Positions 1 through 8,195 of a stretch of 64,000 nt of DNA are shown here, piece by piece; position 1 is the stretch's first letter, and every line of letters begins with the position of its first letter. Source of the DNA: Pseudomonadota bacterium (lineage in GTDB: Bacteria > Pseudomonadota > Gammaproteobacteria > Steroidobacterales > Steroidobacteraceae); contig JAJZUT010000009.1 in the NCBI GenBank assembly GCA_021847105.1, positions 1 to 64,000 of the forward strand, given 5' to 3'. The translations under genes were made by a program, and so were the position numbers. The notes under the pieces were generated by a model, which saw only the letters and a program-made list of their open reading frames with translations, searched no databases and was not told where the DNA came from.

Positions 1-165
1 GCTCGGCAGCGCCTTCTATCCGGTTCTTGTTCATCGGGTCGCAGCTTCGCTCCGCGCTTCCTCCCCACGGTCGGTCACCCTCCCGCAGTTGCGCTTCGCT
101 TCGCTCGCTGTGACCAGCTCGCGGTGGAACTTGCACCCACAAGAGTGCGCCCGTGCCGGGCGCAC
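1..165 (-). mobile_element. 5' end of a probable class C-type group II intron, cut by window edge
   Basis: On the minus strand, directly after the terminator hairpin and T-rich tail of the TonB receptor gene, the sequence begins GTGCGCCCGGCAC. This is the GUGCG-type 5' end of bacterial group II introns. It then folds into a short hairpin (146-164) and continues with a purine-rich stretch resembling domain I of such introns. No coding signal is seen on either strand. Class C group II introns are known to insert just downstream of Rho-independent terminators, which is the arrangement here. The reverse transcriptase/maturase ORF and domains V-VI would lie left of the window, so the call rests on the 5' end and its position only. 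Confidence 0.65.
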
Positions 166-173
166 AAAGAGAA

Positions 174-199
174 GCCGGCGCCCGATAGCGGGCGCCGGC
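174..199 (-). terminator. Rho-independent terminator of the TonB receptor gene
   Basis: A perfect 11-bp GC-rich inverted repeat (174-184 and 189-199, loop ATAG on the plus strand) lies about 20 bp downstream of the minus-strand receptor stop codon. It is followed on the minus strand by TTCTCTTT. The probable group II intron begins immediately after this T-rich tail. Confidence 0.8.
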
Positions 200-217
200 G
201 GGGAATCGCAGAGCGAA

Positions 218-1791
218 TCAGAAGCGCGCGGTAACCTTCACGCCCCAGTAGCGCATCGCATCACGCGGTACCTGCAGCCGCTGGTAGGAACCCGGCGAAA
301 TTCCATTGCCGGTGGGCGTAATAAACACCGTGTAGAACTGATTGGTCAGATTGCGGCCGATCAGACTCACGTTGTACTTGCCATCGTCGAATCCCAGGTC
401 GAGTGTCGCCCCAAGCAAGGAATACCCAGGCTGCCGAGCCATCGGATTCTGATTGATATCGAAGTTGGTCAGACTGGTGTAGGAATAATTCAGGCTGAGT
501 CGTGCCGTGTACGACACATCATGCAGCGGCAGCAGCCAGCTCGGGGTGATATTGAGCTTGTTCTCGGGCGCAAACGGGAACATCGCACCGTCATGCAAGC
601 TCCGGCAGCTCTGCAGTGCCGCACCAGTCTGACCGGCGCACGTGTACGTGACGATGTATGCCTTGTCATAGGCGTACCCACCCGTAACACTCAGATTATC
701 CGTCGGTTGCCAGTCAAAATCGAGCGCAACACCTTCGGAGCGTACGACACCCGCATTCGTGAGACTGGTAGTGACTGCCCCGTTCGTGACCACGAAGCTA
801 TTGGCCTGAAAGTTGTAGAACGTCTCATACCATGCCGACAGGTTCAGCACCAGGCTGTTGTTGAACAGCTGATTCTTCAGACCCAGCTCGTAATCGTTCG
901 ACGTTTCGGGGGCCACGGGCGCCGCATTCAGTGCCGACATGTTGAAGAATACGTTGAATGCGGGGCCGAGCCAACCATGGCTGTACGTGGCGTAAGCCAT
1001 CACATTGTGCGTGATGTCATACTTTGCGCCGGCCTTCGCCGACCAGCCATTGTTGGCGGTATTCCCAATGCCCGTATAGGGCCCACCAATGCCTGGCCCG
1101 GTCGTTGGCGAATCCACGCGGTTGAAACTATATGCAACGTAGTCGTGCGTGATCCGACCGCCGGCAACCAGACTTAGGCGCTTCGAAACATGCATGGTCG
1201 TCTGACCGAACAGCGCCTGAGTGTCATTACGGGTATCGAAATGCGCGGTGCCTCGCGTGTCGAGGTATGTGCTGAAGCCGGGTGCGCACGGAGCAAATCC
1301 CGTTGCGTCCACAGCCAACGTGGAAGACGTGCAGGACTGGTCGTGCCTGATGAAATAATCCTGCTCATCCGAGTGCCACACAAAGGCACCGATGGTGTAG
1401 CTCAGGAACTGGTCAGACGGCGAGGCCAGACGCACCTCCTCACTATACTGCTTGTAGTCTAGACCGCCGCGGTCATGCAGCTTGATATCCAGCGGATTGA
1501 CGTAGCTGCAGCAGCCGGCATGAAAATCCCCATCGCGTCCCTGGAAGTTGTACCAGCGCTGGAATGCGGATATCGATGTCAACGTGTCTCGACCAACTCG
1601 CCATTGCAGCGTACCGGACACACCGGAGCTGGTGTTGATTTGACTCGGAACGAAATCATTATTGATATTGAGCGCCTTCGGTCCCGGCGTCGATGGGGCG
1701 AGTTCCGGTAGGAACACATTGGTCCAGGATGAATTCGGGATGTACGCACCCAGGACGTCTGCACAGCAATCATCCTTGGAGTGATAATAAT
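218..1791 (-). pseudogene. TonB-dependent receptor, C-terminal fragment (gene split by ISL3 element)
   Basis: This is the beta-barrel part of a TonB-dependent outer-membrane receptor, ending in the usual aromatic-rich strand (VKVTARF). It is separated from its plug domain (3178-3939) by a 1,386-bp insertion sequence. Removing the element and one copy of the ATAATAAT duplication joins 754 nt to 1,574 nt, giving one uninterrupted 775-residue receptor, a normal length, with the junction reading LEGNYYHSKDD. The insertion is therefore precise and the gene has not otherwise decayed. The receptor lies directly downstream of an operator shared with the sulfoquinovose operons. In the intact state it would probably bring sulfoquinovosides across the outer membrane; the substrate is inferred from context only. 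Confidence 0.9.
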
Positions 1792-1815
1792 GGCTCTTCG
1801 TGAAATCGTGTGGGT
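1784..1815. repeat. Left target duplication and left inverted repeat of the ISL3 element
   Basis: Positions 1784-1791 read ATAATAAT, identical to 3178-3185 on the other side of the element. Positions 1792-1815 are the 24-bp left inverted repeat, starting GGCTCTTCGTG and ending GTGTGGGT. It matches the right repeat at 19 of 24 positions. The mismatches are one base near the tip and a central block. Confidence 0.92.
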
Positions 1816-3177
1816 GAGTTCTGCTCAATTTTTGATCAGAGCTCCGGAAGCATGCAGGTCAGGACCTTCAGTTTGAGGTACTCCTCGTCGTGCAGACCGT
1901 AAGCGCGCCTCTGGATGACACGGATCTTGTTGTTCAATCCCTCGACGAAGCCGAGCGAGACCTTGTTGCGCGGATCGCAGTAGGCGGCGATGCCGTCCCA
2001 GTGCCGGTCGATCATCTCGGCGAACTTCTCGTACGACTTCAGGCGTTGCCATTTCAGCTGCGCCCGCCAATTCTCGAAGAACTTCCGCGCCCATGCCTCG
2101 CTGCGATAGTCCCACATCTGCCCGAAGGACTCCTTCAGCAGATATGCGGTGTTGAGCCGTTTGTTCGCGGCAAGCAGTCGCTTGAGGTTCTTGCGGGCCG
2201 AACCCTCGAGATTGTGCGGATGAGCGAGCAAGGCGTACTTCTGGCCCTTGATGAACGCGCGGCCTTTGCCGCTGAGCCGCGCGTATTCCTGCTTGCGCAC
2301 CTTGTCGAGCGCATCGCCGAGGTGACGCAGGATGTGAAACTTGTCGAACAGGATTGCCGCCTGAGGGGCGTGCCGGGTGGTCGAGTTGCGGAACGGCTTC
2401 CACATGTCCATCACCGCAAGACGTACCTTGTGGGCCTTCTTTTCCCCGAGAAACCGGTAGAACTCGTCCATGCTCTGCTCGGAGCGATCTTCTCCGCCGA
2501 ACCAGATCGGCCGCTGCCGATGCAGGTCGCTGACCACGATGCGATAGACGTGACCCTTGCGGATGGAGATCTCGTCGATCCCCAGCGCCTGAGGACTGGG
2601 TTTGGCAGCGCGCTCGAGCTGCATCCGCATGTAGCGCATCTCCAGGCGCTTGACCGTCTGCCAATCGAGATTCATCTCCTTGGCGATGTCCTTGATCGTA
2701 CTGGTGCGGCAGCGGCGCCCGACATAGCGGGCAAAGCGCTCGGTGTGCAGCGCGTTCTCCAGCAGGAACTCCAGCCGCTCGCGCTTCACCTTCCCGCACC
2801 GACGGCAGTCGACCCGCCGCACTTCCAAGTCCAGGTAAATCCGGTACGGACCGCAGGGCAGATCCCGAACCCGTCGCCGTGTGCGGTCGTACCAGCCCCG
2901 GTGAACCGTGCCACATGCGCCGCAGATCGTTTTTTTCCCCGACGAACCAGGGTGACCAACCGCGCGTGCGGATCACCGAACAGACCCTGCACTGTGGCTC
3001 TGGGACGAAAGCCAGGGAATGTGTATGCATCGACCAGACGACGCGGTTTGCGAGTTCTTGGCATCCGGCCATCATGCCAAATTTCACCACCCCTGCCAGG
3101 GGCATCGGATCCTGGGAATATAGGGGTTTGCGCGTCATGGAACCCCGTTTTCTACCCACACTGAATCACGAAGACCC
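1792..3177 (-). mobile_element. ISL3-family insertion sequence inside the TonB receptor gene
   Basis: The element is 1,386 bp long, has 24-bp imperfect terminal inverted repeats and is flanked by a perfect 8-bp target duplication; 8 bp is the ISL3-family size. It carries one ISL3-type DDE transposase reading in the same direction as the disrupted receptor gene. The ends were placed by the coincidence of repeats and duplication, and the split receptor frame is restored exactly when the element is removed. The perfect duplication and undecayed flanks suggest recent insertion. Confidence 0.95.
1836..3064 (-). CDS. ISL3-family transposase, two frames joined at an A7 run
   Basis: The main frame (from about 2930 down to 1836) holds the ISL3 DDE domain, with blocks such as LGIDEISIRKGH, VMDMWKPF, DKFHILRH and a C-terminal FVEGLNNKIRVIQRRAYG motif. 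In the same frame, upstream of the TTG at 2828, the sequence continues as a zinc-finger region (TICGACGTVH, RRVRDLP, VDCRRCG). A stop codon lies near 2975 and there is no good start codon. The missing N-terminus is in the other frame from ATG 3064 (MPRTRKPRRLVDAYTF, then LVTLVRRGKK). The two frames meet at seven A residues (2930-2936 on this strand) and need a -1 shift. The joined product of about 410 residues is a normal ISL3 length. Expression may use ribosomal or transcriptional slippage at the A run; alternatively the gene has lost one base. Confidence 0.8.
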
Positions 3178-3185
3178 ATAATAAT
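3154..3185. repeat. Right inverted repeat and right target duplication of the ISL3 element
   Basis: Read inward on the minus strand, 3177-3154 begins GGGTCTTCGTG and ends GTGTGGGT, pairing with the left repeat. It is followed outward by ATAATAAT at 3178-3185, the second copy of the target duplication. Confidence 0.92.
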
Positions 3186-3939
3186 TGCCCTCCAAGGTCA
3201 ATTTCAGGGAATTGCTCACCTCGTCGACAATCTTGCCGCGAATGCCCTGACGGCGGTAACCATTCGTCTGCTGATGGTTGTAGACGTTGTAGATGTTTCC
3301 AGGGAAGTCCTGGTAGATCGCCGACACCTGATAGCCAATGTGATCGTTGATCGGTCCTGATAGGTTCAGCGCCGCATGGTACTCATGCCCCTCGTACCAA
3401 GCGACGCTCGCATTGCCCTGAAAGGTTCGCGTTGGGTCCGGCGTGACAATATTGATCACGCCGGCAGTCGCATTCATGCCGTAAAGCGTTCCCTGTGGGC
3501 CGTTCAGGACCTCGATCCGGTTGATATCTGTGAAGGCACTGAAGGCCATACCCGGACGTCCCATAACGACGCCGTCGACCACAACGTCGACGCTGGGTTC
3601 GGCCGCGGGGGAGAACGACTGCGTGCCGATGCCGCGGATGGCGAGCGTGGCATTCGAATTCGTCGAGCCACGCTCGAACGTCAGCGTAGGCACGAGCTTC
3701 TCCAAACTCTCCGCGCTGTCGATGCCGGCAGCAAGAAGCGCCGAGCCAGTCACCACGCTCACAGCGGAGGGAACCTCATGCAGCGGCTGATGACGCTTTT
3801 CAGCGGTTACCACGATTTCCGCGAGTGTCGCGACGTGATCTTGGCTCGCGGCGCCAGCGGCCGCAGGCGCTTGAGCAAAGCTCGGCGCAGACAGCAGCCC
3901 GGCGATCGCGAGCAGCATTCCGGAACGAATGAACCTCAT
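3178..3939 (-). pseudogene. TonB-dependent receptor, N-terminal plug fragment (gene split by ISL3 element)
   Basis: The fragment starts with a signal peptide (MRFIRSGMLLAIAGLLSAPS). A TonB-box-like stretch (EIVVTAEKR) follows, then a standard plug domain with PSAVSVVTG, AIRGIGTQ and VLNGPQGTLYG. It is cut after about 251 residues by the ISL3 element, and the frame then runs a few codons into the element before stopping. The start at 3939 is the only ATG giving the signal peptide. The 17-bp operator at 3970-3986 lies 31 bp upstream, so the gene belongs to the GntR-controlled sulfoquinovose regulon. If expressed, the plug alone would not make a functional channel. Confidence 0.9.
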
Positions 3940-3969
3940 GGAACCCCCTCAAATAGTCACCCCATGTGT

Positions 3970-3986
3970 CTTATATAAGATATAAG
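3970..3986. promoter_or_regulatory. Regulon operator 1 (17-bp palindrome upstream of TonB receptor)
   Basis: CTTATATAAGATATAAG is a perfect inverted repeat (7-bp arms, 3-bp spacer). It is the exact reverse complement of the sites at 14659-14675 and 20641-20657. It lies between the receptor gene and the preceding operon. The best candidate binder is the GntR/HutC regulator encoded at 14806; GntR-family operators are short palindromes of this type. Confidence 0.85.
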
Positions 3987-4033
3987 AGAATCAGGCAAGG
4001 GGTCAATGCCTCCCGAGCGCGCGCCTGCGCGAT

Positions 4034-4678
4034 TCAAACGCCCAGGCGCGCGAGCACTTCTGGAGGCGGGCCGGCAAACGTCGCGGACGGCTGATAGCCG
4101 ACGTAGCCGAGTTCCGCAACGCCAGTCAACGTTGTGTAATAGCCGACCAGGCATACGTTGCGAAAGCGGCTGAAGAATCGTGCCGCGGTGCGATCGCCGG
4201 CAACCGCGCTGGATTGCAATTTCGCGACGAGTGCTTCGACTTGAGCAGGAGCAAGGCGGTTGATGGGTCCCGGAGCCTGCCGTTCGAGCGCGACGAGACC
4301 GTCGAGGATCACGGAACGATCGGCCTGCTGCTGTGGATACGGCGCACTGATCCATTCATCGACAAATTCCGGCACGCCGACGGCGCTTGCTGCCGGGGAA
4401 GGACCGATTTGCGGCAGAAATACGTCGGCCAGTCGCGCCACGGCAGCTTTTTGCTCGGGACTCAGCGTGAGCGGCCAGGTGATGTGCGGATGAAGCAGGT
4501 TCGGATCCCGTCCATAACCCTGATCCGCCGGAGCATTCGCGGGGGCTTCCCGCCGATCGGATTGAGCCCTGCCCTGTTGAGCCCCCCCGGCTAGAGCAAA
4601 GTCAATATGCGCGACCGGGGAGGCTCCCAATGCCAGCGCGCGCAGCAGCCAGCTCAGTGTCTTGCGGCGATCAACCAT
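4034..4678 (-). CDS. Gluconate 2-dehydrogenase subunit 3 family protein (gamma subunit with Tat signal)
   Basis: This small exported partner of GMC-type membrane dehydrogenases is about 214 residues long from the ATG at 4678. That start overlaps the end of the GMC gene by 8 bp, indicating translational coupling. The N-terminus VDRRKTLSWLLRALALGAS is a twin-arginine signal. In this enzyme class the gamma subunit carries the Tat signal and pilots the flavoprotein, which has none, across the membrane. The body has the subunit-3 pattern, including LSPEQKAAVARLADVFLP, an ARFFSRFR stretch and a C-terminal LGYVGYQPSATFAGPP. A cytochrome c subunit often completes the complex, but none is encoded next to it here. 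Electron transfer to the respiratory chain is therefore inferred. Confidence 0.82.
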   Translation of the reverse strand: MVDRRKTLSWLLRALALGASPVAHIDFALAGGAQQGRAQSDRREAPANAPADQGYGRDPNLLHPHITWPLTLSPEQKAAVARLADVFLPQIGPSPAASAVGVPEFVDEWISAPYPQQQADRSVILDGLVALERQAPGPINRLAPAQVEALVAKLQSSAVAGDRTAARFFSRFRNVCLVGYYTTLTGVAELGYVGYQPSATFAGPPPEVLARLGV

Positions 4679-6365
4679 GGCGCATCTCCCGTTGGATGTG
4701 ATCGCACGCGCGCAGCGTGAACGCCACAATGGTCAGTGTGGGGTTCTTGTGTGCGCTGCTCGGAAATACAGCGCCATCGATGACATATAGATTGGGCACT
4801 CCCCAAATCCGTCCGAAGGAATTCGTGACCGATTTGCGTGGATCAGCTCCGCTGCGCGCACCACCAACCTCGTGAATGATCCGGCCCGGCGGCAGGATCG
4901 CGTGCGCCGGGTCCTTCGGGAGCGGCGCAACCAGTTTGCCGCCGGCCGCCTCAATGAACTCCGCCATGCTCTGCTGAGCGTGAGCGGTCTGATGCAGCTC
5001 CTGTTCGCTCCAGCGTACGTCAAAGCGCAGGCTGGGTATTCCCCAGGCGTCGCGCAGGACCGGATCGATCTGCACTCGATTGTATTCACGCGCGATCATC
5101 TCGCCGCGCTGCGAGAGGCGGACGAAACTGCCATAGTAGCGCTGCGCTTCCTGCTTCAGTCGCGCCCCGTAGCTGAACGGCGAAACGGTATCGAAGAAAT
5201 CGAACGTATCAGCAGACGGCTCAAGACGGCCGCCATACAGCTCCAAGTGGTAGCCACGCGTGAACGGCAGCTTTCCGGCGCGCTGCTCCGGCCATGCCCA
5301 CCATGGAATGTAGACATGCGGCAGCCACACGCCGTCGTCGTTGAATGGCGGCAGTCCCTCCATCTGCGGAAATTGCCCCCAGACGTTGCTGCCCGTGCTG
5401 TCCATGATGCCGCGCCCAAGCCACCCGCTCTCGGCTCCGATGCCATCCGGAAAGGCTGTGCTGCGCGAGTTAAACAGCATGCGTACGGATTCCATGGCAC
5501 TTGCCCCCAGTAGCACCGCCCGTCCTGCAACAAAATGATGTGCGTTGGTGCGCCGATCGAGATAATGCACGCCCCTGGCCTTGCCGTCTCGCGCGAGCTC
5601 GATCTCATAGGCCTGCGCATGCGTGATCGTAGTGAGGCGTCCGGTTGCACGCGCCGACGGCAGCAATACCGTCGGAGATTGGAAATTTGCCCCGATGGAG
5701 CAACCTCGCAGGCACGGCGTCGCGTAAAAGCAGGCCTGACGCCCGTTGATCGGTCGGGTGATCACTGCGGTATGACTCGCCACCACAGGTCGCCCAAGGC
5801 GGCGCCCGCCAGCCATGATCAGTCGTTCAAAAGAGCGCGGCACGGGCGGTGGCTGCAGGCAACCCGGCGGTGAGTCCGGCTGGTCCGGCAATCCCGGATT
5901 GGAGCCAAAAACACCCACCAGACGCTCGGCTTGATCGTACCAGGGAGAGAATTCCCCGTAATTGAACGGCCAATCGGCACCAAAGCCGTCACGCGAGAAG
6001 GCTTTCAGATCATGGTCGGCGTAGCGCAACGCCACACGCCCCCAATGATTGGTACGGCCGCCGAGCATGCGGGCCCGGAACCAGCGGAATTCGGTGCCTG
6101 GCGCAGTGGCGAACGGCTCCTCGGGAAGCACCCAACCGCCGTCGACCGTCGCATCGTAGAAGCCAAACGGCTTGTCGGGCGTGCCGGCGTCACGCAAAGG
6201 CGCCACCGCCGTACGTTCGAACATCGGCGTCTCACGCTGTGGGTCGTAAGATCGCCCAGCCTCGAGCAGGCACACGCGCGCCCCAGCACGTGTCAGAGCG
6301 TACGCCGCCGTACCGCCCGCCGCGCCTGAACCCACCACAATCACGTCGAATGGTTCAGCGGCCAT
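4671..6365 (-). CDS. GMC-family FAD-dependent oxidoreductase (probable glycoside/sugar 3-dehydrogenase alpha subunit)
   Basis: The protein has 564 residues. The N-terminus has the FAD-binding Rossmann motif VIVVGSGAAGGTAA (Gly12, Gly14, Gly17). A middle cysteine-rich segment (ACFYATPCLRGC) is typical of gluconate/fructose dehydrogenase-like large subunits. The GMC C-terminal domain has SAHKNPTLT, holding the catalytic His/Asn region. No signal peptide is present, which fits export with the Tat-bearing subunit encoded next to it. It overlaps the DUF1080 gene upstream by 11 bp. Relatives paired with DUF1080 and Gfo/Idh proteins oxidise glycosides at C3. In this cluster the substrate might be a sulfoquinovoside, but that is inference; gluconate or fructose dehydrogenase activity cannot be excluded. 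Confidence 0.85.
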   Translation of the reverse strand: MAAEPFDVIVVGSGAAGGTAAYALTRAGARVCLLEAGRSYDPQRETPMFERTAVAPLRDAGTPDKPFGFYDATVDGGWVLPEEPFATAPGTEFRWFRARMLGGRTNHWGRVALRYADHDLKAFSRDGFGADWPFNYGEFSPWYDQAERLVGVFGSNPGLPDQPDSPPGCLQPPPVPRSFERLIMAGGRRLGRPVVASHTAVITRPINGRQACFYATPCLRGCSIGANFQSPTVLLPSARATGRLTTITHAQAYEIELARDGKARGVHYLDRRTNAHHFVAGRAVLLGASAMESVRMLFNSRSTAFPDGIGAESGWLGRGIMDSTGSNVWGQFPQMEGLPPFNDDGVWLPHVYIPWWAWPEQRAGKLPFTRGYHLELYGGRLEPSADTFDFFDTVSPFSYGARLKQEAQRYYGSFVRLSQRGEMIAREYNRVQIDPVLRDAWGIPSLRFDVRWSEQELHQTAHAQQSMAEFIEAAGGKLVAPLPKDPAHAILPPGRIIHEVGGARSGADPRKSVTNSFGRIWGVPNLYVIDGAVFPSSAHKNPTLTIVAFTLRACDHIQREMRHG

Positions 6366-7131
6366 GGCGATGCAGCGGCCGGACCCAGATATTGCGGAAC
6401 GCGACGATCGAGGTTTCCTGACCGTGGTCCTGCAGCCCCAGAGGCCCGCGATCGGTCCGGGTCACGAAGCCGAGCGGAACTTTGTTTGCGCTCGTATTGC
6501 CGTAGATCTCCTGATGATCCTGCACGACGATGCCGTCCACCAATACGGTCACATACGGCGGGCGCAGCAGCTTTCCCGACACGAAGCGAGGCGCATCGAA
6601 CACGATGTCCATGCTCTGCCATTGTCCCGATGGCCGGACCGGAACCACGATGGGTGGGGTTTGTCCGTAAATCGCCCCAAGCACTCCATCGGCGTAGGTC
6701 TTGTTGTGGTCCGCGTCGAGAATCTGCACCTCGTAAACGCCCATCAGACGCACTCCGCTATTGCCGCGCTCCTGCCCCGATCCCCTCGCGGGATACGGTT
6801 CGCGGAACTCCAAGTGTACCTGCACGCTGCCAAAGCTCTTTTTGGTAAACAGCCAGTTGAAAACCTTGCCTCCCGGCAGCATCAAGCCGTGGGTCTGATG
6901 CCAGCCGCTGCCGCGATCGGCGCTCAGGTCCCACTGGCCAAGGCCGTGGCCATCGAAGAGCACAACGGCATCCGCGGGCGGCGGCAGCCCCAGGACGCCG
7001 CCCGACACCTTCATGCGCGGCGGCTGCGGACGATTGGGATCATTCGGCGGCCATTGCTGAGCCGACTTCGCGAAGACATGCATCGAACACAGCAAGCCCG
7101 CGATGCCGATGCAGACGAGTAAACGATTCAT
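6355..7131 (-). CDS. DUF1080 / 3-keto-disaccharide hydrolase-like protein, exported
   Basis: The protein has 258 residues from ATG 7131, chosen because it follows a strong AAGGAG site and opens a signal peptide (MNRLLVCIGIAGLLCSMHVF). Family blocks are visible: VLFDGHGLGQWDL, FNWLFTKKSFG, GNSGVRLMGVYEVQILD, and a C-terminal GPLGLQDHG. The fold is a concanavalin-like jelly roll. Characterised members cleave 3-keto-glycosides, usually made by a partner 3-dehydrogenase. The gene lies between the GMC oxidoreductase and a Gfo/Idh/MocA reductase with overlapping or near-abutting frames, so the three probably act in sequence: oxidise C3, cleave the glycosidic bond, re-reduce the 3-keto sugar. Confidence 0.85.
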   Translation of the reverse strand: MNRLLVCIGIAGLLCSMHVFAKSAQQWPPNDPNRPQPPRMKVSGGVLGLPPPADAVVLFDGHGLGQWDLSADRGSGWHQTHGLMLPGGKVFNWLFTKKSFGSVQVHLEFREPYPARGSGQERGNSGVRLMGVYEVQILDADHNKTYADGVLGAIYGQTPPIVVPVRPSGQWQSMDIVFDAPRFVSGKLLRPPYVTVLVDGIVVQDHQEIYGNTSANKVPLGFVTRTDRGPLGLQDHGQETSIVAFRNIWVRPLHRHGR

Positions 7132-7181
7132 CCGGTGGACTCCTTGGGTAGATGCATGACTCTCGGCGAGATGAGGCCCGA

Positions 7182-8195
7182 TCAAGGGTGCTCCCATGTT
7201 CCCGATCGCTCGGAGCGGAACAGCGCATCCAAGGAACGCATGTTCACGAGTGCATCCTCGATGCCGTACTCGGGTGGACGGTGAGAAAGAATCGCCGTCG
7301 AGAACGACTCAAGTTGGGCGGCGTATTGGTCGGCGGGGGGAATCGTCTCCACACGCGCCCCAGCACCATATAGGTCCCGACCGTCATCGATCAGTATTCG
7401 CGTCGGCCGTTCCGGCAGCGGATTGAACGGCGTCTCGATCACGAGTCGGGCCCGCGTCCCGTGCGCAACGACGGACTGTAACCGCGGCAGGCGCGTCGAG
7501 ACACCAAAACTCAACTGGCGCCCACGCGGGAAGGCGACTAGACCGTGGGTTAGTCGATCTACGCCGTATTGCGCATCGCGCTCGAACAAGCCAATCACAC
7601 GAACCGGATCGTCTGCAAACAGCAGCCTGCCGGCGACGAGTGCGTAACCACCAATATCGTATAGCCCGCCACCGCCATGCACCGGACTGTTGCGCAGATT
7701 ATCTCCCGGTGGATTGTCATAGGCGAACCATGACTGTACGGCGAGCAGATCCCCCAGTTCGCCCGAACGCACCAACTCCACGGCCCGGCGCCACTGTGGG
7801 TGATACCGGATCATGAAAGCTTCCGAAACGTACCGGCCCGTCTCCCGAGCCTTAGCGGCAATGGCATGTGCCTGCGCCGTGTCGAGCGCAATCGGCTTCT
7901 CACACAAGACATGCTTGCCTGCTTCGAGTGCGCGCAGCGTCCACCGCGCATGAAGATCGTTCGGCAACGGCACGTAGACCGCATCCAGCGCCGGATCAGC
8001 AAGCAACGCATCATAAGACTCAGACACACGCTCGATGCCGAATTGAGTCGCGGCCTCATGCGCGCGGCGCACGTCGCGGGCCGCAATCGCGACGGCGGTC
8101 GCGTGTGGGGCCGCACGAAATGCCGGCAGCACGCTGCGCAACGCAATCCGTGCCGTCCCGAGAATTCCCCATCGCACTTGCGCAGTTGCGCTCAT
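7182..8195 (-). CDS. Gfo/Idh/MocA-family NAD(P)-dependent oxidoreductase
   Basis: The protein has 337 residues, with an N-terminal Rossmann motif (RWGILGTARIA), the family hallmark CEKPIALD carrying the catalytic Lys, and GGGGLYDIGGYAL in the substrate domain. It has no signal peptide and is cytoplasmic. Its start overlaps the stop of the MFS gene by 4 bp (ATGA), so it is in the same operon. Members oxidise or reduce ring hydroxyls of sugars and inositols. Beside a GMC dehydrogenase and a DUF1080 hydrolase, a role in reducing a 3-keto sugar after cleavage fits best. Oxidation of a sulfosugar at C1 or C3 is an alternative. Confidence 0.85.
   Translation of the reverse strand: MSATAQVRWGILGTARIALRSVLPAFRAAPHATAVAIAARDVRRAHEAATQFGIERVSESYDALLADPALDAVYVPLPNDLHARWTLRALEAGKHVLCEKPIALDTAQAHAIAAKARETGRYVSEAFMIRYHPQWRRAVELVRSGELGDLLAVQSWFAYDNPPGDNLRNSPVHGGGGLYDIGGYALVAGRLLFADDPVRVIGLFERDAQYGVDRLTHGLVAFPRGRQLSFGVSTRLPRLQSVVAHGTRARLVIETPFNPLPERPTRILIDDGRDLYGAGARVETIPPADQYAAQLESFSTAILSHRPPEYGIEDALVNMRSLDALFRSERSGTWEHP

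Noticed and set aside
89..1177. 362-codon plus-strand frame antisense to the TonB receptor
   Set aside because: Antisense shadow of a clear beta-barrel coding sequence; no ribosome site or domain.
1825..3164. Long frames of 444 (minus) and 424 (plus) codons across the IS
   Set aside because: They overlap the ISL3 transposase, are Arg/Pro/Ala rich and lack family motifs; the transposase frame has all ISL3 blocks.
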